Positions 1-6,911 of a DNA stretch of 8,426 nt are shown here, in pieces; within the stretch, counting starts at the first letter, position 1, and every line of letters starts with the position of its first letter. The notes under the pieces were generated by a model that did no database searches, was not told the DNA's origin, and saw only the letters and a list, made by a program, of their open reading frames with translations. The translations under genes were made by a program, and so were the position numbers. Source of the DNA: an uncultured Bacteroidales bacterium (GTDB taxonomy: Bacteria; Bacteroidota; Bacteroidia; Bacteroidales; Bacteroidaceae). The DNA lies in contig CALEFD010000097.1 in assembly GCA_937876995.1 (NCBI GenBank), positions 1 to 8,426 of the forward strand. The letters are read 5' to 3'.

Positions 1-53
1 AGCGCACTACGTTCGGGACGTAGGGGTCGGGCGTTCGAGTCGCCTCATTCCGA
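1..53 (+). tRNA. tRNA-Pro (anticodon CGG), 5' end cut by window edge
   Basis: The 3' part of a tRNA is readable. The anticodon stem is CTACG/CGTAG (7-11 with 19-23) around the 7-nt loop TTCGGGA, placing anticodon CGG at 14-16 with the G37 usual for proline tRNAs. A 5-nt variable loop follows. The T arm is GGGCG/CGCCT (29-33 with 41-45, one G-T pair) around TTCGAGT. The 3' acceptor strand CATTCCG (46-52) is followed by discriminator A53. The next bases are CAT, so the CCA end is not encoded and must be added after transcription. The arm sequences closely resemble E. coli tRNA-Pro(CGG) as I remember it. The 5' acceptor strand and most of the D arm lie outside the window. Confidence 0.9.
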
Positions 54-60
54 CATGAAA

Positions 61-91
61 AAAGCCTGTCAAAATTAAAATGACAGGCTTT
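61..91. terminator. Bidirectional rho-independent terminator
   Basis: A perfect 11-bp inverted repeat, AAAGCCTGTCA (61-71) and TGACAGGCTTT (81-91), encloses a 9-nt A/T-only loop. It has an A run on its left flank (58-60) and a T-rich stretch on its right (91-101). On + it follows the tRNA by 7 nt; on - it follows the lipoprotein stop by about 20 nt and is followed by a T run. It can therefore end transcription from both sides. Confidence 0.85.
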
Positions 92-112
92 ACTATTTTA
101 TTCTAACAAATA

Positions 113-1468
113 TCAATAATCACATACCGGACGAATGGAACCAAAGTACCAATAATTAAAAGAACCAAGAGCAGACCCAATGCCGTCAACATAAAAAGCG
201 TTTGGATACTTTATTGTTTGTCCTTGCGATGTGATAGTAGAGCAAGATGAAAGCCATCTATCTATTGTACGTACATGTATAGAATTATCTGTCATTTTAA
301 GTATTTTATATTCATTAAAAGACAAATAAGCACCATTCTTTTTTGACCATGTAAGCATTCTATATAAATTTATAGACAACTCGGTTTCAACATCTTCTTT
401 TATTTCAATTTCAGAATTATTAATAAGCTCATTATATTCCTCAACTGTTGGCATTCTCCATTTTCCTCCTAAGTAATATGTAGCAGCATCAAACTCCGTT
501 CCACTGATATCTTCAGGAAGTTCTGCAGGTAATAAATAATCTTCATCATAAAAACTCGTACCTACTATTTGTCTAGGCTGTAACGATGCAAAATTAAACC
601 ACCAACCCTCATCATTTGCTGAAACTGCGCCTAAATCACAAGATGCCCATTTAACGCTAAGCCCCATGTCAACAGCCATTTCATCTGCTGAAAGGGTTGT
701 AAAAGAGATTATGTCTCCAAAATGGTACTCTTTCCTTTTTTTATCGTAGAGATATGGTTTAACATAATACTGTGTATTGGCCTTTAGGTAATCAATCTTA
801 ATAGTAACAATACTATCCAATTGATTTGAATACTTTATATTTGTACCATTAACAGCAATCTGATCTTCCTGGGTATGATAATACAAACCTAATTGTACAT
901 TCTTTGAAGTAGCACCACAGTAATCGGCTTCTATTGAGATAACTCCATTTAAGAAACCAACTTCTTTAAATTCAACAACTCTAAATGAAGGATTAAAATC
1001 TAATAATATGATTGATTCTAGTTTTCCTATCTCTGTTTTTTTTGTTTTAGGATTAGTAAATACCGCGCAATAATAAATTTTTGACTCCGGTGTTAAATTC
1101 TGTAGATCATAAGAGTACTTACCTCCAACCTCTATTATTCCACCATTTACAAACTTACAACCTTCTGCATAACCATTTAATTCATATTCATTGAACAATG
1201 CCTGAGCACCTTCAGAACTTATTGCATCATCTTGAGATACAACATATACAAAACCATAGTTTGATTTTGCAACCTCCATTGAATTAAAATTACTGACTGT
1301 CGCATTCAATGTTACTGAAAACGATGTAACATTCGTTGCAACCTCAGTTACCAAATTATCGAGCACCTCTATCTTAGCTCCACCATCACCTGAATCGTCT
1401 GGAGAACAAGAAGTAAACGATAAGACCGCTAGTGTCATTACAATCGCAATTGCTAAAAATTTTCTCAT
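113..1468 (-). CDS. Surface lipoprotein with two FN3-like repeats and a C-terminal FISUMP/DUF1566-like domain
   Basis: This is a 451-residue protein with a lipoprotein signal peptide: MRK, a hydrophobic stretch, then a lipobox-like FTS-Cys21. SPDDSGDGG follows the cysteine; such acidic stretches resemble the Bacteroidetes signal that sends lipoproteins to the cell surface. Residues ~38-155 and ~163-258 look like two related beta-sandwich (FN3-like) units, each ending in a Tyr-rich strand (SKIYYCAVF, NTQYYVKPYL). The C-terminal domain (~264-451) has VDMGLSVKWASCDLGA (266-281), GGKWRMPTVEEYNELI (334-349), RWLSSCS (404-410) and GSIRPVCDY at the end. This is the pattern of Bacteroides lipoproteins annotated as Fibrobacter succinogenes major paralogous domain or DUF1566. 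ATG at 1468 gives the intact signal peptide, and no Shine-Dalgarno is present. It is monocistronic and ends at the shared terminator. The function is unknown; an adhesin or glycan-binding surface protein is inference only. Confidence 0.8.
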   Translation of the reverse strand: MRKFLAIAIVMTLAVLSFTSCSPDDSGDGGAKIEVLDNLVTEVATNVTSFSVTLNATVSNFNSMEVAKSNYGFVYVVSQDDAISSEGAQALFNEYELNGYAEGCKFVNGGIIEVGGKYSYDLQNLTPESKIYYCAVFTNPKTKKTEIGKLESIILLDFNPSFRVVEFKEVGFLNGVISIEADYCGATSKNVQLGLYYHTQEDQIAVNGTNIKYSNQLDSIVTIKIDYLKANTQYYVKPYLYDKKRKEYHFGDIISFTTLSADEMAVDMGLSVKWASCDLGAVSANDEGWWFNFASLQPRQIVGTSFYDEDYLLPAELPEDISGTEFDAATYYLGGKWRMPTVEEYNELINNSEIEIKEDVETELSINLYRMLTWSKKNGAYLSFNEYKILKMTDNSIHVRTIDRWLSSCSTITSQGQTIKYPNAFYVDGIGSALGSFNYWYFGSIRPVCDY

Positions 1469-1497
1469 ATTGTTCTTACTTTAAGTTAATAATGTGA

Positions 1498-1505
1498 CAA
1501 AAATA
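1498..1505 (-). promoter_or_regulatory. Candidate Bacteroidetes -7 element for the lipoprotein gene
   Basis: On the minus strand this reads TATTTTTG, matching the Bacteroides -7 consensus TAnnTTTG, 29 nt upstream of the lipoprotein ATG. I see no good TTTG -33 box 19-21 nt further upstream. The region is very AT-rich, so a chance match is possible. Confidence 0.35.
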
Positions 1506-1600
1506 GTAAAATAATTACGAAAATCTATAGTTTGTAACTTATTTTGCTTATATTCGCTTGAAATTATATCACTTTAACAAAAATAAATAGTAAAAGCATT

Positions 1601-1732
1601 ATGATGTACACTTGGCTAAGACATGCAAATCAGTTGCAGAAACCTGAAAGAAAGTTCAAGTTTCACCAAAAGACTGCTAAAGAGGAATCTATAGCAGCAA
1701 AGTCACAAAAAAATGACGAACAGAATCTCTGA
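1601..1732 (+). CDS. Possible small basic protein, 43 residues
   Basis: An ATG-initiated frame runs 43 codons to TGA at 1730-1732, one base from the stop codon of the convergent GSCFA gene. The protein begins MMYTWLRHANQLQKPERK and is rich in Lys, Gln and Asn (7 K and 2 R against 5 acidic residues). It has no signal peptide or membrane segment. The AT-rich leader without a Shine-Dalgarno fits the surrounding Bacteroidales genes. TATATTCG at 1549-1556 is one mismatch from the TAnnTTTG -7 consensus, but the nearest TTTG box is too close to it. The frame fills an otherwise empty 265-base gap, and its codons are unremarkable rather than low-complexity. I do not recognise a family. It may be a real conserved small protein or a chance ORF. 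Confidence 0.4.
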   Translation: MMYTWLRHANQLQKPERKFKFHQKTAKEESIAAKSQKNDEQNL

Positions 1733-1733
1733 T

Positions 1734-2681
1734 TTAGATACGACCTATCTCTTTCATCAGATTTTCGTATAGACGTTCCCTATCCTGAATAAAAGATTTA
1801 GCTTGTTCTGAATTGGGATTCATAATTTTATGTTCCATCATCTGTCTTACCTTAACAGATTGATGGAACGTATCTTTTTCACTATCGGCCAATGCCCAAT
1901 CTATAAACTTTTCAAATATATAATCTACCGCCTGTTTTGAAGGATGCACCATATCCTCTGCATAAAACCTATAGTCGCGAAGTTCATCCATCACTATTTC
2001 GTATGATGGAAAATAGTGAGCATTACTAAACTTTTCAGTCAACTGTTGCACAGCTAACAATAGTGTTGATTTGCTTATTTGATTCTGATGTAAGCCATCA
2101 GCTATATGACGTATTGGGCTTACAGTAAATATCCACTGCCTGTCAGGATTTGCATTTACATACTGAGATAGCGCATTCACCACCTCTTCTACCGTCAATA
2201 AGCTACGTGTAAACTGCGAAGCAGGAAGCTTATGGCAGTTTGAAACAACCATTCCATTCTCCTTTTCCCTATACACATAAGCTGTTCCTAAAGTTATAAT
2301 AACCCACCCTTGACGATAGAAAAAGTTCGATGAACTGGCCAGTTTCTGATTTGCATTGCTTAAAAATTCTTCGGGCGATTCTTTTGCAAAACTTCCATGA
2401 TGATGAAAAGAACAATAACCTGCCGGAGTCTTTATTACATCCGATTCCACAAAACTGCAACCATAGCTGTTTATACCATATCCCTCCATCAAACCTAAAG
2501 CATTCGATATTGAAAGCGGATTAAAGAGTACCCCAAAAGGATTTACCATTGTATCAAAATAACAATTCTCCAGCCTTTTGCCAATTTCATCGGCAAAACA
2601 GGATCCTATACAGAGTATGGAATCCTTATATGTCAAAGCAAGCTCTTTACGAGGTATATCGACAGTTGTCTGCAGTTTCAT
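1734..2681 (-). CDS. GSCFA-domain protein (SGNH/GDSL-hydrolase-like)
   Basis: This is a 315-residue protein with the eponymous GSCFA motif at 26-30 (LCIGSCFADEIG), followed by NPFGVLFNP (47-55), HHHGS (93-97), ITLGTAYVY (129-137), SNCHK (147-151), SPIRH (188-192), PSYE (225-228) and a C-terminal DMVHPS (243-248). Ser27 in the GSCFA block and the pair Asp243/His246 sit where SGNH-type enzymes carry block I Ser and the block V DxxH dyad, so an esterase or acyltransferase acting on a glycan is plausible. The GSCFA family itself has, to my knowledge, no firmly established reaction. There is no signal peptide, so the protein is likely cytoplasmic. It is the last gene of the five-gene operon. Its ATG overlaps the upstream stop by one base (TAATG, 2679-2683), suggesting translational coupling. 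No hairpin terminator is visible after it. Confidence 0.85.
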   Translation of the reverse strand: MKLQTTVDIPRKELALTYKDSILCIGSCFADEIGKRLENCYFDTMVNPFGVLFNPLSISNALGLMEGYGINSYGCSFVESDVIKTPAGYCSFHHHGSFAKESPEEFLSNANQKLASSSNFFYRQGWVIITLGTAYVYREKENGMVVSNCHKLPASQFTRSLLTVEEVVNALSQYVNANPDRQWIFTVSPIRHIADGLHQNQISKSTLLLAVQQLTEKFSNAHYFPSYEIVMDELRDYRFYAEDMVHPSKQAVDYIFEKFIDWALADSEKDTFHQSVKVRQMMEHKIMNPNSEQAKSFIQDRERLYENLMKEIGRI

Positions 2682-3418
2682 TACTTTACTATTCCTTTAT
2701 AAATTGATGAAACCTCTTTATAGCTTTCAAGATTACCTATATCATAACGACTACCCGGCATCTCCATTGCGTAAACTGTAGTCTGAGTTGCAAGCCATGC
2801 AATAAAGCTACCGGGTGCATCAATACCACAACCGGACTCTATGGCCTGAGGAATTCTTTGAGCATCTGCCTTTGTGTAATAGTAAAATGGAGGACAGCAC
2901 CAATGAGATTTAGGTTCTGCCGGCTTCTCTTCCATAGAGATAATCTTGTCATCGCTATCTATTTCTACTATACCACACTTACGAAGCTTTGCCTCCACCG
3001 GTTCATAATAACGCATTATAGCAGAACTCTGCTTACTATCTGCATAACGTATGAAATGAGTCAGGCTAAAGTCCAGAACATTATCGCCTGCTATAACTAA
3101 CATATCGTCGTCCAGTTTCAGGGCATCAATGGCAAACTGAATATCACGAACAGCACCTAAACGTGTTTCGTTAGTCTCTGTACCGTCATCCACTACAGAA
3201 ATCTGCTCTTTGCGCGTTGCAGCCCACTCTTCAAAGTGATGTGCAAACTTATGGTTAGAAATTACAACATATTCATCAACCAATCCTGCAGCTGCAATAT
3301 CATCTACCAACCAATCAAGAATGGTTTTTTCTCCAACCTTAAGCAATGGTTTAGGAAAGTTCTCTGTTAATGGATATAATCTTGTGGCATATCCTGCTGC
3401 CAATATCAAACATTTCAT
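2681..3418 (-). CDS. Sugar-1-phosphate nucleotidyltransferase (NTP_transferase family)
   Basis: The protein has 245 residues from ATG 3418. An in-frame TTG at 3430 would add four residues, but the family begins at M-x-x-LILAAG, so ATG is preferred. The nucleotide-binding signature is LAAGYATRLYPLT (6-18) with FPKPLL at 21-26; the third Gly of the usual GxGTRL is Ala here. A GDN metal-site motif lies at 111-113, EEKP at 163-166 and YDIGN at 225-229. Family members join a sugar 1-phosphate to a nucleoside triphosphate, giving an NDP-sugar and pyrophosphate. The length (245) is that of the short RmlA/MurU-like enzymes without a left-handed helix domain. It lies 12 nt after the GHMP kinase, whose product is its natural candidate substrate. 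Which base and which sugar it uses cannot be read from the sequence; dTDP-glucose or CDP-sugar synthesis cannot be excluded. Confidence 0.85.
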   Translation of the reverse strand: MKCLILAAGYATRLYPLTENFPKPLLKVGEKTILDWLVDDIAAAGLVDEYVVISNHKFAHHFEEWAATRKEQISVVDDGTETNETRLGAVRDIQFAIDALKLDDDMLVIAGDNVLDFSLTHFIRYADSKQSSAIMRYYEPVEAKLRKCGIVEIDSDDKIISMEEKPAEPKSHWCCPPFYYYTKADAQRIPQAIESGCGIDAPGSFIAWLATQTTVYAMEMPGSRYDIGNLESYKEVSSIYKGIVK

Positions 3419-3430
3419 ATTATCTACCAA

Positions 3431-4606
3431 TTAAAGAAACATAACACCATCGGCACTTTGACAGAAATATGATGAATATTTACCCTCCAATTCAGGGAAT
3501 GCCTTTAGATATTCTCTTGTAACCTTTTCGTTTATCTGTTCTCTGTATGCCGGATCTATCAATGCCATACAACAGCCTTTAAATCCTGCACCACTAAAAC
3601 GACCTCCGTATATACCATCGGTTTGAGTCATAATATCATACAATTTTTTAAGTTCAGGAGAACCTGTTTCCCAATTGTAGATAGATGAATTACCACTCTC
3701 AAAACTTAAACGTCCATACTCTTCTATATCGCCTCTGCGCCAAGCTTCTGCACCTGCCACAACACGTTCTTGTTCAGTAAACCAATGTTCTGCTCTACGA
3801 CGCCAGTTTTCCGGAAGTCTCTCTTTGTACTCATCATAGACAGTACGAGGAACATCTCTAAAGAAGGTCTCCTGGAACTTTCCATACTCCATTCCAGAAT
3901 AAGCCATAAGTGCATACGCGGCACTTCTACATTCATCCACACGCATGTTATACTTACTACCTGCCAAAGTTCTTTCAACACCACTGAAGAATATTGCTAT
4001 TTCGTATGGTTTCATTGTTGGCGCTGTTGGAATCAATTCATAACTGTCATCCTTTGTATCCAGGAACAACAGATGGTCCTTCTTTGAATAGACTTCGCAA
4101 CTCTGGTCCAGTTTACCACTGCTTACACCTACATACTTGTTTTCAGATCCCATGGCCATCATAATCATCTCAATTGGGGAGAGATTGATGCCATTAACCT
4201 TACATAGCGCAGAGAGATATACTATTGATACAGCTGCCGATGACGATAAACCACCAATAGGCAAGGTTCCTTCAATTACACCACAAAGACCGTATGATAG
4301 TGTATATTTTTGAGATAATTCTATAGTTACACCGCGCAGATAATCTGCCCAGTCATTACATTTCACGTCTGATATTTCACGAATATGGAACTGCGAACGT
4401 TTATCGAACTGCAATGATGCCAACTCTATGACACCGTTTTGTTTCCTGCTATATGCCAAATGAATTCCCTTATCTATAGCCAGACCGGTAATTCTTCCTA
4501 ACTGATGGTCAACATGGGCACCTATAGGACAAATTCTATAGGGACAGAATGCCACTGCATCGGGGCTTTTCTTGTAGATCTCTTCAAATCTCTCCATGCA
4601 CTTCAT
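3431..4606 (-). CDS. Galactokinase-like GHMP sugar kinase with an atypical substrate motif
   Basis: This 391-residue protein has the three GHMP-kinase motifs. Motif 1 is CPYRICPIGAHVDHQLG (21-37), at the place of the galactokinase signature GRxNLIGEHTDYN. Motif 2, the glycine-rich ATP loop, is GTLPIGGLSSSAA (113-125). Motif 3 is GGRFSGAGFKGCC (334-346). GKLDQSCEV (164-172) supplies the probable catalytic Asp167 (GIMDQ in galactokinases). The family phosphorylates a sugar at C1 with ATP. His31 and Asp33 of the sugar site are kept, but the Glu that contacts the galactose 6-OH is Ala30 and the Tyr of HTDY is His34. As I remember it, plant galacturonate kinases carry a very similar RICPLGAHIDHQ motif, so a uronic acid or other modified hexose is a real alternative to galactose. 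ATG 4606 is used; ATG 4597 (residue 4) is also possible. The gene starts 21 nt after galE. Confidence 0.8.
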   Translation of the reverse strand: MKCMERFEEIYKKSPDAVAFCPYRICPIGAHVDHQLGRITGLAIDKGIHLAYSRKQNGVIELASLQFDKRSQFHIREISDVKCNDWADYLRGVTIELSQKYTLSYGLCGVIEGTLPIGGLSSSAAVSIVYLSALCKVNGINLSPIEMIMMAMGSENKYVGVSSGKLDQSCEVYSKKDHLLFLDTKDDSYELIPTAPTMKPYEIAIFFSGVERTLAGSKYNMRVDECRSAAYALMAYSGMEYGKFQETFFRDVPRTVYDEYKERLPENWRRRAEHWFTEQERVVAGAEAWRRGDIEEYGRLSFESGNSSIYNWETGSPELKKLYDIMTQTDGIYGGRFSGAGFKGCCMALIDPAYREQINEKVTREYLKAFPELEGKYSSYFCQSADGVMFL

Positions 4607-4627
4607 TGTATATAGTATTAAGGTTAT

Positions 4628-5644
4628 TTATTCTTCAAATCCGTTAGGGTTGTTTTTCTGCCAGTTCCAACTGTCACGACACATCTCCTCTATGCCGAAT
4701 TCTGCCTTCCAACCCAATTCTTTATATGCTTTTGCAGGATCACTATAACAGGTTGCTATATCGCCCGGACGACGTGGCTGTATTTTATATGGAACTTTTA
4801 CTCCATTAACTTTTTCGAACGCATTTACCACATCAAGTACAGAATACCCCTGACCTGTACCCAGATTATAAAGTCCCAAACCGCAACCGTTCTGAATAGC
4901 TTGCAATGCCTTGACATGACCACGCGCCAAATCTACCACATGAATGTAATCACGCACGCCTGTACCGTCGTGAGTATCATAATCATTACCAAAAACGCCC
5001 AATTCATCGCGTTTTCCTACTGCTACCTGAGTAATATAAGGCATCAGGTTATTAGGAATACCATTTGGATTTTCGCCTATCAAACCACTCTTATGCGCTC
5101 CTATTGGATTGAAATATCTCAGTAGCACCACATTCCAACTGTTATCGGCTTTTTGCATATCGGTAAGTACCTGCTCCAACATACTCTTTGTCCAACCATA
5201 AGGATTGGTACATTCACCCTTAGGACAATCTTCTGTTATAGGAATTATAGCAGGAGTACCATATACCGTAGCACTTGATGAAAAGATGATATTCTTGCAA
5301 TTGTAACGGCGCAATACATCTACCAGCACCAAAGTACCATTAATATTGTTTTCATAATATTCCAGTGGTTTTGATACCGATTCGCCCACAGCCTTCAATC
5401 CTGCAAAATGTATGCAGGCATCACACTGATGCTTTTCAAGAACCTGTTCCAACCCTGATTTATCGCGAATATCTACCTGATAAAACGGTATCTCAACACC
5501 TATTATCTGGGCAACTCTTTTCAAACTCTCCTTGCTGGAATTTGATAGATTGTCAACAACTACTGCCGTGTGTCCGGCATTATAAAGTTCAATCAATGTG
5601 TGAGAGCCTATATATCCGGCTCCACCTGTAACTAATATATTCAT
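4628..5644 (-). CDS. galE: UDP-glucose 4-epimerase (possibly also UDP-N-acetylglucosamine 4-epimerase)
   Basis: This 338-residue extended SDR enzyme has the same length as E. coli GalE. The Rossmann NAD loop is TGGAGYIGSH (6-15). The catalytic residues fall at the same numbers as in E. coli: Ser124 in FSSSATVYG, Tyr149 and Lys153 in NPYGWTKSM. HFAGLKAVGES (79-89) and RYFNPIGAH (176-184) are also family signatures. The reaction is reversible C4 inversion between UDP-glucose and UDP-galactose through a 4-keto intermediate. After RRPGD (291-295), residue 299 is Cys (codon TGT, 4750-4748), where E. coli has Tyr299 and human GALE has a Cys; the small residue opens the pocket for N-acetyl sugars. 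It lies 15 nt after the aminotransferase and 21 nt before the kinase. No galT is in the window. Confidence 0.95.
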   Translation of the reverse strand: MNILVTGGAGYIGSHTLIELYNAGHTAVVVDNLSNSSKESLKRVAQIIGVEIPFYQVDIRDKSGLEQVLEKHQCDACIHFAGLKAVGESVSKPLEYYENNINGTLVLVDVLRRYNCKNIIFSSSATVYGTPAIIPITEDCPKGECTNPYGWTKSMLEQVLTDMQKADNSWNVVLLRYFNPIGAHKSGLIGENPNGIPNNLMPYITQVAVGKRDELGVFGNDYDTHDGTGVRDYIHVVDLARGHVKALQAIQNGCGLGLYNLGTGQGYSVLDVVNAFEKVNGVKVPYKIQPRRPGDIATCYSDPAKAYKELGWKAEFGIEEMCRDSWNWQKNNPNGFEE

Positions 5645-5659
5645 AATTCTATAATATTT

Positions 5660-6760
5660 TTATTCAAAGTTATTCACGCACTCTACAACCTGATTCATCT
5701 CTGCTTCGGTAAGCACCGGGCTCATAGGTAAACTCAATTCTTGTGCAGCCAGTTTTTCTGTTACAGGCAAAGATAATGAATTATATTCTTTGTAACAAAT
5801 CTGCTTGTGTGGAGGTAAAGGATAATGTATAACAGTCTCTACACCCTTTTCGAACAGATACTTTTGTAATCTGTCTCTTTCTGCACACAATACAGGGAAA
5901 AGATGATATACATGGTCGGTCAACAAATCTTTACCCGGCAATGTCACTTTTGGGTTTGTAATATTATCTACATAAAACTGCGCCACACGTTTTCTGGCAG
6001 CTATATCATTTTCCAACGATTTTAACTTAATACGCAAAACTGCAGCCTGAATTTCATCAAGACGGCTGTTTCTTCCTTTAAAACCACAATAGTATTTCTT
6101 TTCGGAACCATAATTTGCCAACGCACGAATCACATCCGCCAATTCATTATCGTTTGTAGTCACTGCACCACCATCGCCCAAGGCACCCAAAATCTTTCCG
6201 GGATAGAAACTATGACCTGCTGCATCTCCCAAAGAACCTGTCTTTGAATTGCCATATTTGCAACCGTGTGCCTGAGCATTATCTTCTACTATCAGCAAAC
6301 CACTTGTTTTACAAAAATCTGCCATTTCATCGGTAAATGCACAGCGTCCGTACAGATGCACTATACATATAGCTTTTGTTTTTGGGGTCATTACAGATTT
6401 CACAGCAGATAGGCTTATTTGCAAAGAATTACCATCAGGTTCTGCAAAAACAGGAATAAGTCCGTTTTCCGAAATAGCCAACACCGTTGCAATAAATGTA
6501 TTGGCAGGTACTATTACTTCATCGCCCGGTTTCAATCTGCCCAACTCTATATAAGCACGAAAAATCAACCAGAGAGCATCTAATCCATTTGCACAACTTA
6601 CACAACGATTAGTTCCTATGTAATGGGCATACTCCTTTTCAAATAGTTGTACTTCCACCCCGTTCAGAAACCATCCGCTGTTAGTAGTTCTCTCTATTGA
6701 TCTATTAATTTCATCGGAATAGAGAGCAGTTATCTTCTGCAAATCCAGGAACTTCACCAT
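5660..6760 (-). CDS. DegT/DnrJ/EryC1-family PLP-dependent sugar aminotransferase
   Basis: This 366-residue protein has the normal length for the family. CANGLDALWL (56-65) forms the PLP phosphate-site region; VEDNAQAHG (158-166) supplies Asp160 and Gln163 that bind the PLP ring; HSFYPGKILGALGDGGAV (183-200) carries the Schiff-base Lys189. NSRLDEIQAAVL (231-242) and YHLFPV (285-290) are also typical. Family members transfer the amino group of Glu or Gln to a 3- or 4-keto NDP-sugar. The FYPGK-LGALGDGGAV stretch most resembles the 3-aminotransferases of the FdtB/QdtB/TylB type, though position specificity is an inference. The dTDP-glucose dehydratase and keto-isomerase that would make their usual substrate are absent here. 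It is the first gene of the operon, started at ATG 6760, with no Shine-Dalgarno. A role in surface polysaccharide or O-antigen amino-sugar synthesis is likely. Confidence 0.87.
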   Translation of the reverse strand: MVKFLDLQKITALYSDEINRSIERTTNSGWFLNGVEVQLFEKEYAHYIGTNRCVSCANGLDALWLIFRAYIELGRLKPGDEVIVPANTFIATVLAISENGLIPVFAEPDGNSLQISLSAVKSVMTPKTKAICIVHLYGRCAFTDEMADFCKTSGLLIVEDNAQAHGCKYGNSKTGSLGDAAGHSFYPGKILGALGDGGAVTTNDNELADVIRALANYGSEKKYYCGFKGRNSRLDEIQAAVLRIKLKSLENDIAARKRVAQFYVDNITNPKVTLPGKDLLTDHVYHLFPVLCAERDRLQKYLFEKGVETVIHYPLPPHKQICYKEYNSLSLPVTEKLAAQELSLPMSPVLTEAEMNQVVECVNNFE

Positions 6761-6768
6761 ACTTGGAG

Positions 6769-6801
6769 CAAATATACAAATAAACGTGCGGGAAATATAA
6801 A
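6769..6801 (-). promoter_or_regulatory. Candidate promoter of the sugar-activation operon
   Basis: On the minus strand, TATATTTG (6776-6769) matches the Bacteroides -7 consensus TAnnTTTG exactly. TTTA (6801-6798), one base from the TTTG -33 box, lies 21 nt upstream of it. The -7 box ends 8 nt before the aminotransferase ATG, so the leader would be almost absent. That is unusual and lowers confidence. Confidence 0.35.
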
Positions 6802-6884
6802 GTTTACTTTAATATTTCACAAAACGAATGAAACTATATTCAAGGTTTTGTACCAATTATGTTAAATTCTTCACTCAAAATAAG

Positions 6885-6892
6885 TAACTTTG
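6885..6892 (+). promoter_or_regulatory. Bacteroidetes -7 promoter element for the CDF transporter gene
   Basis: TAACTTTG matches TAnnTTTG exactly and lies 19 nt before the ATG at 6912, giving a leader of roughly a dozen bases. Only a poor -33 candidate (TTAA at 6862-6865) is present at the right spacing. It faces away from the operon promoter in the same 151-base divergent intergenic region. Confidence 0.5.
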
Positions 6893-6911
6893 CACTACAA
6901 AACGTAACTAA

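Noticed and set aside
1..112. tRNA-associated integration site for a genomic island
   Set aside because: A tRNA is present, but there is no integrase and no repeat of the tRNA 3' end elsewhere in the window; a terminator hairpin explains the sequence after it.
2578..2781. Plus-strand ORF spanning the GSCFA/nucleotidyltransferase boundary
   Set aside because: It is antisense to both well-supported genes and carries no recognisable domain.
3419..3430. TTG at 3430 as start of the nucleotidyltransferase, adding MVDN
   Set aside because: The family begins directly with M-K-x-LILAAG; ATG 3418 gives exactly that, and the four extra residues have no counterpart.
3724..3984. Minus-strand 86-residue ORF, and a + strand ORF at 3770-4087
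   Set aside because: Both lie wholly inside the GHMP kinase gene in other frames, and the kinase has all its motifs. They are shadows.
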